Shown: positions 1 through 4,989 of the stretch, piece after piece | Numbering within the stretch: the first letter of the stretch is position 1 | How the letters are laid out: every line of letters starts with the position of its first letter | Origin: an uncultured Clostridia bacterium | GTDB taxonomy: Bacteria > Bacillota_A > Clostridia > Christensenellales > CAG-138 | DNA length: 5,536 bases | Assembly: GCA_946539625.1 (NCBI GenBank) | Contig: CAMNHT010000101.1 | Coordinates: 1 to 5,536 of the forward strand | Direction of reading: 5' to 3' | The notes under the pieces: model-generated | Seen by the model: only the letters and a program-made list of their open reading frames with translations | The model's database searches: none | What the model was told of the DNA's origin: nothing | Position numbers and translations under genes: made by a program

Positions 1-834
1 GAGGTCGTGATCGTCTGCGACCGCGGCTCGATGGACGACAAGCCCTACATGGAGCCGGAGGAGTTTGCCGCCATTTTGAAGGAGCTCGGGCAGAACGAGG
101 TCGCGTTCCGTGATAAGTATGACGCCGTGTTTCACATGGTGACCGCGGCAAAGGGCGCGGAGGCGTTTTATACGACGGACAACAATACCGCGCGTGTCGA
201 AACGCTCGAGGAAGCGATCGAGCTTGACGCAAAGACGCTCGCCGCGTGGGCGGGGCATCCGCATCTTCGCATCATCGACAACGCGACGGACTTCAACGAT
301 AAGCTCGTGCGGCTTCTGCGTGAAGTCATGACGGCCTTGGGCAAGCCCGCGCCGTTTGCGCACGCGAGACGGTTCCTTGTCGAAATGCCGGACCGCGCGT
401 GGCTCGAAGCACATCCCGCGTGCCGCCGCGTCGAGATCATTCAGACGTACCTTACCGACGTGCGCGGCGAAAAGCGCCGCATCTGCATGCGCGGCAACGA
501 CGGGAGCTACATTTATTATATGACGACGCACTGCACCGGCACCGACGGCAGTCGGATCGAGACCGAAAAGCGCCTGTCGCTCGACGACTATCAGCAGCTG
601 ATGATGGAAGCGGATCCGATGTGCATGCCGATCCGCAAGACGCGCTACTGTCTCGTCGACGACGCGCACGCGTACGAGGTCGATTTCTATCCGGCATGGA
701 AGGACAAGGCGATGCTGCAGGTCGAATTGAACGATCCGGATGCCGAGGTCACGATCCCGGAGAACTTCCGCGTGATCCGCGAGGTCACCGACGACCCGGA
801 ATACCAGAACTATGCAATGGCAAGGATCCGCTGA
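1..834 (+). CDS. TTD14-like P-loop NTPase/CYTH domain fusion protein, 5'-truncated by the window edge
   Basis: The reading frame is open from base 1, so the start and the P-loop lie outside the window; the GTG at 7 is internal. Residues below are counted from that GTG. The segment VIVCDRGSMDDKPYM looks like the Walker B region of the AAA/P-loop domain found in TTD14-type proteins (DRG-x-MD-x-x-x-Y). From about residue 117 a CYTH domain follows, recognisable by IIQTYL (145-149), RIETEKRLS (183-191), IRKTRYCL (209-216), YEVDFYPAWKDKA (223-235), LQVEL (237-241) and a C-terminal REVTDDPEYQNYAMA. CYTH proteins bind or hydrolyse triphosphate-containing ligands in a beta tunnel; animal TTD14 binds GTP and phosphoinositide, and the bacterial role is unknown. 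Oddly, the usual ExExK motif at the domain start reads AHARR (118-122). The next gene begins 15 bases downstream, so the two are probably co-transcribed. Family call is fairly secure; activity is uncertain. Confidence 0.85.
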   Translation, partial: EVVIVCDRGSMDDKPYMEPEEFAAILKELGQNEVAFRDKYDAVFHMVTAAKGAEAFYTTDNNTARVETLEEAIELDAKTLAAWAGHPHLRIIDNATDFNDKLVRLLREVMTALGKPAPFAHARRFLVEMPDRAWLEAHPACRRVEIIQTYLTDVRGEKRRICMRGNDGSYIYYMTTHCTGTDGSRIETEKRLSLDDYQQLMMEADPMCMPIRKTRYCLVDDAHAYEVDFYPAWKDKAMLQVELNDPDAEVTIPENFRVIREVTDDPEYQNYAMARIR

Positions 835-837
835 AAC

Positions 838-842
838 GGAGG
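838..842 (+). promoter_or_regulatory. Ribosome binding site of the CPBP protease gene
   Basis: GGAGG sits immediately after the stop codon of the upstream CYTH gene and seven bases before ATG 850. It supports that start over the second in-frame ATG three codons later, and shows that the two genes are separately initiated within one transcript. Confidence 0.85.
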
Positions 843-849
843 TGCGTTC

Positions 850-1806
850 ATGGAAGATATGCCGGTAAACGGTTCCGCACCTGTCCCCGCGCCCCGGCAG
901 GTCCGCCGCGCCGCTTCGCTTTGCGCGTTTGCCGCGGTCGTATTGATCGTGATCGGGTCCGGGCTGATCCTTCTGCTGACGCTGCTGACGCGCAATATCG
1001 AAATCGGCGATCGTGCATACGCGGATCTGCAGATGCTCATCGGTACGGTCGTAACCTATCTGGTTGCGACGCCGGCTGCGTGGGCGCTGCTGCTCCGACG
1101 GATCCCGCAATCCGACATGCCGGAGACCACAGAACCGGAGCGGCTTTCGCTGCGCAGACTGTTGTTCTATTTTCCGTGCGCGTTCTTTCTGATATACGCA
1201 GGCGCTTTGATCGGAAGACTGGTCGGAGCGCTTCTCGGCGACGGGCTTTACGACGCCGTCGGCTCCGCGGGCGAAGACACGAGCCTTTGGGTTTTGATTC
1301 TGTGCACGGGGGTGATCGGCCCGGCAGCGGAGGAGCTGTTCTTCCGCAAGGCGATGATGGACCGGCTCGCGATCTGCCATCCGGTCGATGCGATCCTGTA
1401 TTCTGCGCTTCTGTTTGCGCTGATTCACGGCAATCTGGCACAGTTCCTGTACGCGTTTCCGGTGGGCGTCCTGTTGGGCGTGATCTATTACCGCACGCAG
1501 AATATCCGGTATACGATCCTGCTGCATGCGGCAATCAACATAGCGGGCGGCGTGATCCCGGTGATCCTCACGACGATGAGCGACAGCCTTCCGGAAATCG
1601 GCGGTCTGCTCACGCTGATCTGGGGACTTGCGACCGTCGCGCTGTGCGTGCTCGGATTGGTTTTCCTGATCGCATACCGCAGCGCGTTTTTTCCGATCCG
1701 ATCGGAAAAAGCACGGATCCGGAAACCGCTGTATTGCAACGCCGGCTTTATCGTTGCCTGCGTCGTTTTCGTCGGCATGTTTGTCATAAACGAGATCTTA
1801 GGCTGA
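850..1806 (+). CDS. CPBP (CAAX/Abi) family intramembrane metalloprotease
   Basis: This is a 318-residue polytopic membrane protein. The three CPBP signature motifs are present and in order: E161-E162-x-x-x-R166 in AEELFFRK, F189-x-x-x-H193 in FALIHGN, and H226-x-x-x-N230 in LLHAAIN. These glutamates and histidines form the metal-dependent active site known from Rce1-type proteases, and all are intact. A basic cytoplasmic N-terminus (R16-R20) precedes helix 1 (about 21-46). Further helices lie near 60-82, 101-123 and 144-160, with two more after the active site (about 250-276 and 294-314). The length is usual for clostridial members. The start is fixed by GGAGG at 838-842, seven to eight bases upstream of ATG. 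In bacteria such proteins act in bacteriocin self-immunity, peptide processing or membrane-protein turnover; the substrate here is unknown. The gene lies 15 bases after the CYTH gene and ends just before a hairpin. Confidence 0.92.
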   Translation: MEDMPVNGSAPVPAPRQVRRAASLCAFAAVVLIVIGSGLILLLTLLTRNIEIGDRAYADLQMLIGTVVTYLVATPAAWALLLRRIPQSDMPETTEPERLSLRRLLFYFPCAFFLIYAGALIGRLVGALLGDGLYDAVGSAGEDTSLWVLILCTGVIGPAAEELFFRKAMMDRLAICHPVDAILYSALLFALIHGNLAQFLYAFPVGVLLGVIYYRTQNIRYTILLHAAINIAGGVIPVILTTMSDSLPEIGGLLTLIWGLATVALCVLGLVFLIAYRSAFFPIRSEKARIRKPLYCNAGFIVACVVFVGMFVINEILG

Positions 1807-1812
1807 AAAACT

Positions 1813-1850
1813 GCACCCGTTCAAACCCAGCGGTTTATACGGGTGCTTTT
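1813..1850. terminator. Rho-independent terminator, probably bidirectional
   Basis: A perfect 8-bp stem, GCACCCGT (1813-1820) with ACGGGTGC (1839-1846), is followed on the plus strand by TTTT and preceded by GAAAAA, which reads as TTTTTC on the minus strand. It lies 7 bases after the CPBP stop codon. On the minus strand it comes about 65 bases after the end of the microprotein operon, so it can serve both convergent units. The loop is 18 nt, longer than typical. Confidence 0.8.
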
Positions 1851-1879
1851 GTATACGGCAGCAGGCAGCCGGACAAACG

Positions 1880-1906
1880 CACGGGTCCGAAACGGTCCCG
1901 TGTTTT
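1880..1906 (+). terminator. Second hairpin with U-tract in the convergent intergenic region
   Basis: CACGGG (1880-1885) pairs with CCCGTG (1897-1902). An inner CCG/CGG pair is separated from the outer stem by a T-T mismatch and closes an AAA loop; TTTT follows at 1903-1906. It reads as a back-up terminator for the CPBP transcript. On the minus strand it lies immediately after the last microprotein stop codon but has only a weak T-run there. Confidence 0.65.
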
Positions 1907-1909
1907 GCT

Positions 1910-2053
1910 TTATTTCTTCTTTTTCAGCAGTACGATGAGTACCGCGGTGACCGCGGCGACAACGCCGACGATCAGAAGCAGCAGAAAAAGATTTTCGCTG
2001 ATGAAATCAAAAAACCACCGGCTCGGTGCTGCTATGTCTCTGAGAATACCCAT
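1910..2053 (-). CDS. Tandem membrane microprotein, fourth copy (47 aa)
   Basis: This 47-residue protein begins MGILRDIAAP and has one hydrophobic helix (about 22-43), ending in AVTAVLIVLLKKKK. The stop codon follows the fourth lysine directly. It is a paralog of the three genes upstream: all share an N-terminal M-(x)-I-x-G/R-D, a helix containing V-x-x-x-T-x-V-x-I-V-x-L, and the lysine tail. The basic tail predicts N-outside, C-inside insertion by the positive-inside rule. ATG 2053 is preceded by GAGGGA (2066-2061) at seven bases and lies 2 bases after the stop of the preceding copy, so it is the last gene of the operon. An in-frame upstream extension to 2245 is arginine-rich and runs over the preceding copy, so it is rejected. 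Function is unknown; existence is inferred from paralogy, ribosome binding site and packing. Confidence 0.8.
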   Translation of the reverse strand: MGILRDIAAPSRWFFDFISENLFLLLLIVGVVAAVTAVLIVLLKKKK

Positions 2054-2055
2054 CT

Positions 2056-2217
2056 TTATTTCCCTCTCTTTTTCTTTTTCAGCAGCACGATCAGCACGAC
2101 GGTCACAACAATCACAGCCGCGACGATACCGATCAGCAGAAAAGAATGCTCTTCCAAAAAATCCACGGCCAGCTGTTCCGGCGGCAAAGCTGCGTCTCCG
2201 AAAATGCGCATGCTCAT
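2056..2217 (-). CDS. Tandem membrane microprotein, third copy (53 aa, or 51 aa from the second ATG)
   Basis: The N-terminus MSMRIFGDAALPPEQ is followed by an acidic stretch (DFLEEH), one helix (about 26-46) and the tail KKKKRGK. ATG 2217 overlaps the stop of the preceding copy as ATGA, which points to translational coupling. AGGAGG (2227-2222) is four bases away from that ATG and ten from ATG 2211. Starting at 2211 would give MRIFGD, aligning exactly with the N-termini of the other copies, so the true start is undecided. This copy is the most diverged in the helix, with VIVVTVV in place of the AAxTAV of its relatives, and it lacks the PSPIW segment of the first two copies. Function is unknown; one short N-outside segment and a lysine anchor are all that can be read. 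Confidence 0.82.
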   Translation of the reverse strand: MSMRIFGDAALPPEQLAVDFLEEHSFLLIGIVAAVIVVTVVLIVLLKKKKRGK

Positions 2218-2369
2218 TTGTCCTCCTTTTTCTTCTTTCTGACAAGCAGCACGATCGCGACCGCGGTAACGGCGGCGACGACGCCCACGATTCCGAGGAC
2301 CCACCAGATGGGCGACGGGTCGTTGATGTACTCGAACGGTTCGATCACTTCGTCTCCGAGAATATGCAT
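2214..2369 (-). CDS. Tandem membrane microprotein, second copy (51 aa)
   Basis: The protein begins MHILGDEVIEPFEYINDPSP, continues with IWWVLGIV and the helix VVAAVTAVAIVLLV, and ends RKKKKEDK. The N-terminal half is acidic and proline-containing, with no signal peptide or cysteine. It shares GD, DP-x-SPIW and the AA-x-TAV-x-IV core with the first copy, its closest relative. ATG 2369 lies two bases after the TGA of the first copy and has only a weak Shine-Dalgarno site, so initiation probably depends on translation of the upstream gene. Its own last codons carry the AGGAGG for the third copy, and its TGA overlaps that copy's ATG. It is not visible as a long reading frame and was found by translating between the other copies. 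No known family is recognised. Confidence 0.82.
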   Translation of the reverse strand: MHILGDEVIEPFEYINDPSPIWWVLGIVGVVAAVTAVAIVLLVRKKKKEDK

Positions 2370-2371
2370 CC

Positions 2372-2542
2372 TCACTTACCGCCTTTCTTCTTTTTGACAA
2401 GGATCACGATCACAACGGCGGTGATCGCGGCAACACCCAGAACGATCCCGAGGATCGTCCAGATGGGCGAGGGGGTGTTTACGGCAGGATCCACCGGCGG
2501 ATCCCACGGCTCGACGGGAATGTCACCAAGGATACGGAACAT
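2372..2542 (-). CDS. Tandem membrane microprotein, first copy (56 aa)
   Basis: This is the longest of the four paralogs. It begins MFRILGDIPVEPWDPP, passes through a proline- and aspartate-rich segment to TPSPIW, spans the membrane once (about residues 27-49) and ends VKKKKGGK. The start is well supported: GGAGGT (2553-2548) stands five bases before ATG 2542, and the stop codon of the 112-residue membrane protein is only 13 bases upstream, so it belongs to the same transcript. The predicted topology is N-outside and C-inside. A hydrophobic helix followed by lysines resembles the tail of a wall-anchored protein, but LPXTG is absent and there is no signal peptide, so a sortase substrate is unlikely. 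Alternatives are a small regulatory subunit of the transporter or a membrane-active peptide; neither is shown. Confidence 0.85.
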   Translation of the reverse strand: MFRILGDIPVEPWDPPVDPAVNTPSPIWTILGIVLGVAAITAVVIVILVKKKKGGK

Positions 2543-2555
2543 AACGGACCTCCTT

Positions 2556-2894
2556 TTAAAACAAGAGTGATGTGATCAGCAAGCCGAGTCCGAAGGACGC
2601 GGCGTTTGCGGTCAGGGAAACGACAAGCGGACGCTTCGCATCGGTTGCGGATCGGTAAACAAGCCATTCCGCAGTGACGGCGGCTCCCTCCAGCACAGCA
2701 AGCGATACGGCGGGCGGGACCGCGGTATACAGACGCGTCAGCGCGTACAGCACGTTCAAAAGCGGATTTGTCAGTACGTTCGCCAGCAGAACGAAGATCA
2801 GATCGCGCCCGTGCATGTGAAAGAGCAGGCACACCGGGATCTCGATCGCTTCCGTCAGCAGAAGCGCAAGCACGAGCGACAGCGGATAGCTCAT
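2556..2894 (-). CDS. Small polytopic membrane protein of unknown function (112 aa)
   Basis: This 112-residue protein is almost wholly hydrophobic, with probably four helices (about 3-25, 30-52, 60-80 and 90-112). A charged loop, RSATDAKRP, precedes the last helix. A conserved-looking stretch, ANVLTNPLLN, lies in helix 2 next to a glutamate-containing helix 1 (TEAIEIP). ATG 2894 overlaps the TGA of the MFS gene as ATGA, and AAGGAG (2905-2900) inside the final MFS codons sits five bases away, so translation is very probably coupled to the transporter. The same frame extends upstream to 3272, but there it overlaps the MFS gene and becomes arginine-rich, so it is rejected. No family is assigned with confidence. 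The coupling suggests a partner or accessory subunit of the MFS protein. Confidence 0.82.
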   Translation of the reverse strand: MSYPLSLVLALLLTEAIEIPVCLLFHMHGRDLIFVLLANVLTNPLLNVLYALTRLYTAVPPAVSLAVLEGAAVTAEWLVYRSATDAKRPLVVSLTANAASFGLGLLITSLLF

Positions 2895-3937
2895 TTCGGC
2901 TCCTTCAGCCCGATCACGAGCAGCACGCCCGAAACGACGGCAAGCACACCGAAAAGTCCGTTCGATGTCGGAATTTGCAAGCCGAGAAAGAACGGTACGA
3001 CACCGAGGAACAGCGCCGCGGTCAGAAGCCCGAACGCCGTGCCCTTTGCCCCGCGTAAAAGCCGCGCGGATTGAAACAGCGTCAGCGGCATCGACATATT
3101 GAACAGGAACAGTGCGCAAAGCGCGCAGACCGGATGCAGCGGGAAGAAAAGGAACAGCGCCGAGAGCCCGAGCGAAACGATCGCCGTCGGGATCGGGCGA
3201 AAGCGGTCCGCGGCGAACCCGCCCGCCGCTTTGCCGAGCGCAAGGCAAAGTACGGGAATCAGTCCCGCCCATACAGACGGCAGGCCGTTGAGCAGATCGC
3301 CGGTCGAAAACGCGGCGGTCGTGCCCATAAACGAGCGCAGCACGACGACGAAGAACAGCAGAGCAAGAAGGAAGAGCCCGCCCTTCGGCGTATCAAAGGA
3401 CAGCTCCGCGTTATCGGAACCCTCTTTGCACTCCGATTTTCCGAGCAGCAGGATCGCGGCGCCGGCGCAAAGCAGGATCGCGGGCAGCAGCCACGGCAGG
3501 GAAAGCATTCCTTTTGAAAAGACGCGTCCGAAATACAACCCGATCGTGCCGGGAGAGACGAATACGCCGAGCGGACCCGCCTTCGTTTTCGAGCCGTTCA
3601 GCACCTCGATCCCGCCGCCGACGTGGAACGCGCCGTTGCCGAGCCCCGCGACGACTATGGAGAGGATCGGCACGGACCGGAGTCCGAACGCAAGCGCAAT
3701 GAGCGCGCAACCGATCGCGGCAAAGAGCATGTTGCGGTTCAGTTTGTCCGCGATCACGCCCATCGGAAGCTGGCAGAGGAACGCGCAGGCGTTGTAGAGC
3801 ACCATGCCGAGCCAAAGCTCACCGCCGTTCAGCACGGAGAAGAACAGCGCGGCGCAGCTCATGTCCACCGCGGCGTGTACAATTGAGAGCAGAGCCGTCT
3901 TTCGAAAAAATATGTGTTTTTCACCGATCATATGCAT
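2891..3937 (-). CDS. Major facilitator superfamily transporter, resembling fosmidomycin-resistance-type efflux proteins
   Basis: This 348-residue polytopic protein has the MFS motif A loop between helices 2 and 3 (GVIADKLNRN, about 60-69), a degenerate second copy in the C-terminal half (GGFAADRFR), and GLGNGAFHVGGG (about 98-109), which recalls the helix-4 region of Fsr-like transporters. A hydrophilic central loop (KSECKEGSDNAELSFDTPKGG) separates the two halves. It is shorter than the usual 390-420 residues. Proton-driven export of a small molecule is the family expectation; the substrate is unknown. The frame stays open to a TTG at 3955, but ATG 3937 or ATG 3931 is likelier because homologous N-termini would begin near MIGEKHIFFRK. 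Every candidate has a weak Shine-Dalgarno site, so the start is uncertain. It is the first gene of a six-gene minus-strand operon and overlaps the next gene by four bases. Confidence 0.88.
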   Translation of the reverse strand: MHMIGEKHIFFRKTALLSIVHAAVDMSCAALFFSVLNGGELWLGMVLYNACAFLCQLPMGVIADKLNRNMLFAAIGCALIALAFGLRSVPILSIVVAGLGNGAFHVGGGIEVLNGSKTKAGPLGVFVSPGTIGLYFGRVFSKGMLSLPWLLPAILLCAGAAILLLGKSECKEGSDNAELSFDTPKGGLFLLALLFFVVVLRSFMGTTAAFSTGDLLNGLPSVWAGLIPVLCLALGKAAGGFAADRFRPIPTAIVSLGLSALFLFFPLHPVCALCALFLFNMSMPLTLFQSARLLRGAKGTAFGLLTAALFLGVVPFFLGLQIPTSNGLFGVLAVVSGVLLVIGLKEPK

Positions 3938-4010
3938 TGGTATCTCATCGCGCAAAAAATCAAAAATTGTTCACTGCGGCAGGGAATGTGTGTCGGATTT
4001 CCTCTTCTCC

Positions 4011-4039
4011 AGTATACCAAAGAACTCCGTACGCCGCAA
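4011..4039 (-). promoter_or_regulatory. Sigma-A promoter of the MFS/microprotein operon
   Basis: Read on the minus strand, TTGCGG (4039-4034) and TATACT (4016-4011) are separated by exactly 17 bases, with an extended TGG before the -10 box. Transcription would begin near 4004, leaving a leader of about 65 bases before the MFS start. No other convincing promoter is seen inside the operon. Confidence 0.8.
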
Positions 4040-4084
4040 GCTTTTTCACAAAAGCACGGATGATCGCGGCGGCGCGTCGGGATA

Positions 4085-4113
4085 TTGAAACGGAGGCGGG
4101 TTCATGTTATAAT
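4085..4113 (+). promoter_or_regulatory. Sigma-A promoter of the four-helix membrane protein gene
   Basis: TTGAAA (4085-4090) and a perfect TATAAT (4108-4113) are 17 bases apart, with an extended -10 TGT. Transcription would start near 4120, about 23 bases before ATG 4143. It lies back to back with the MFS operon promoter, the two -35 boxes being 45 bases apart. Confidence 0.85.
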
Positions 4114-4142
4114 GATCAAAAAGATAAGAGAGGAAAGCAGAG

Positions 4143-4748
4143 ATGGCTTTTTTTGACAATCTGTTCGGAAACGGAAAGACGTTTTCGACCCGCATGCGCT
4201 ATGTGGACGATTTCAGGATCGAGGAATATCAGGACGCGCGCGGAAAGCTGCGCAGAAAAGCGGTCTATACCGGTCCGTGGACCGTATTGGAGGAAACGGG
4301 CGGCAAAACGCTTGCAAAACTGATCGGAACGGCGGTTCTTGCCGCGCTGTCCGCTGCCGCGCTGTTTTATACGGTGATGCTGACGCACGCTACGAGCGGA
4401 AATCTGCTCGTCATGATCCCGCTGTACGTGGCGCTGATTCCGATGCTTTATCTGCTGATGGGCGCGTTTTCGCTGCCGTATCGTCAAAAACCGATGCGCA
4501 GGGATCAGTTTATGCACGGAATCATGCGCATGCAGCGTTCTTCGGTCGCGATCATGATCTTTATCACGATCGTCGTGATCGCAAGCTTCATCTATCGGAT
4601 CAGCACAAAGGACTGGTTGTTCCGAAAAGAGGACATCCTGTTTCTGACCGGCTGTGCTGCGTCCGCGCTGCTGTGCGGAGGAGTGCTGATTCTGCTTGGC
4701 AGCCTCAACACGCGCGAACGCCCGAACGAAACGTACCAAAACCAGTAA
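4143..4748 (+). CDS. Four-helix membrane protein of unknown function (201 aa)
   Basis: No family is recognised. A soluble, charged N-terminus of about 55 residues (MAFFDNLFGNGKTF, then RYVDDFRIEEYQDARGKLRRKAVYTGPW) precedes four predicted helices at about 57-79, 88-110, 132-152 and 165-187. A basic loop, RQKPMRRD, lies between helices 2 and 3, and a hydrophilic tail, RERPNETYQNQ, follows helix 4. By the positive-inside rule both termini are probably cytoplasmic. The start is supported by AGAGAGGAAAG (4128-4138) and by the promoter 30 bases upstream. The gene stands alone: the MFS operon diverges from it and the lipoprotein gene downstream has its own promoter. No clear terminator follows. An antisense frame (4116-4895) is rich in H, R and Q and is taken as a shadow. 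Confidence 0.85.
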   Translation: MAFFDNLFGNGKTFSTRMRYVDDFRIEEYQDARGKLRRKAVYTGPWTVLEETGGKTLAKLIGTAVLAALSAAALFYTVMLTHATSGNLLVMIPLYVALIPMLYLLMGAFSLPYRQKPMRRDQFMHGIMRMQRSSVAIMIFITIVVIASFIYRISTKDWLFRKEDILFLTGCAASALLCGGVLILLGSLNTRERPNETYQNQ

Positions 4749-4876
4749 AACCCCCACGCCGTAAGGAAAAATCGAATCGCTCCGAATGTTTGGAAAAACG
4801 CGGAAAACAGAATGATCACGCGCATTTTTATATATAATGAAGCGATGGAAAACTTCGGTTATTTTTTCGTAAAACC

Positions 4877-4905
4877 TTGACAATAATGTAAACACTTTGT
4901 ATAAT
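4877..4905 (+). promoter_or_regulatory. Consensus sigma-A promoter of the lipoprotein gene
   Basis: TTGACA (4877-4882) and TATAAT (4900-4905) both match the consensus exactly and are spaced by 17 bases in an AT-rich stretch. This is the strongest promoter in the window and predicts high expression. Transcription would begin near 4912, giving a leader of about 78 bases. Confidence 0.93.
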
Positions 4906-4928
4906 TAGTGCGTAATGTAGAGGCATGG

Positions 4929-4952
4929 GTATTTATACAACAGTATTAATAC
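4929..4952. repeat. Two short inverted repeats in the lipoprotein leader
   Basis: GTATTTATAC (4929-4938) and GTATTAATAC (4943-4952) are two dyads with the same GTAT/ATAC half-sites, centred 14 bases apart, just downstream of the predicted transcription start. They could be a repressor operator. They could also be chance in AT-rich leader sequence. Confidence 0.35.
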
Positions 4953-4975
4953 ATAACCACTGCATCAAAACAAAT

Positions 4976-4981
4976 AGGAGG
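4976..4981 (+). promoter_or_regulatory. Ribosome binding site of the lipoprotein gene
   Basis: AGGAGG lies eight bases before ATG 4990 and is a full match to the anti-Shine-Dalgarno core, in keeping with a strongly expressed gene. Confidence 0.9.
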
Positions 4982-4989
4982 AAAACAAA

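Noticed and set aside
1037..1534. Minus-strand frame antisense to the CPBP gene
   Set aside because: Arginine/proline-rich composition, no ribosome binding site, and fully overlapped by a gene with intact catalytic motifs.
1910..2542. Microproteins as sortase substrates or type I toxins
   Set aside because: No LPXTG-like motif or signal peptide supports anchoring, and no antisense RNA promoter was seen opposite the genes, so neither label is justified.
399..2570. Plus-strand open frame of 723 codons spanning the CYTH gene, the CPBP gene and the microprotein region
   Set aside because: It is an R-, P- and S-rich translation in another frame across three well-supported gene groups, a GC-driven absence of stop codons.
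3099..3797. Plus-strand frame antisense to the MFS gene
   Set aside because: Low-quality composition and no family features; the minus-strand MFS frame has clear motifs and helices.
4805..4832. Possible terminator after the four-helix gene
   Set aside because: Only a 4-bp CGCG/CGCG pairing around a loop of about 15 bases before a short T-run, too weak to call.
4833..4838. A TATAAT hexamer upstream of the lipoprotein promoter
   Set aside because: No acceptable -35 box at 16-18 bases; the downstream TTGACA-17-TATAAT is far better.
4116..4895. Minus-strand frame antisense to the four-helix membrane protein
   Set aside because: Rich in H, Q and R, runs over the promoter and both gene boundaries, and the plus-strand gene has its own promoter and ribosome binding site.
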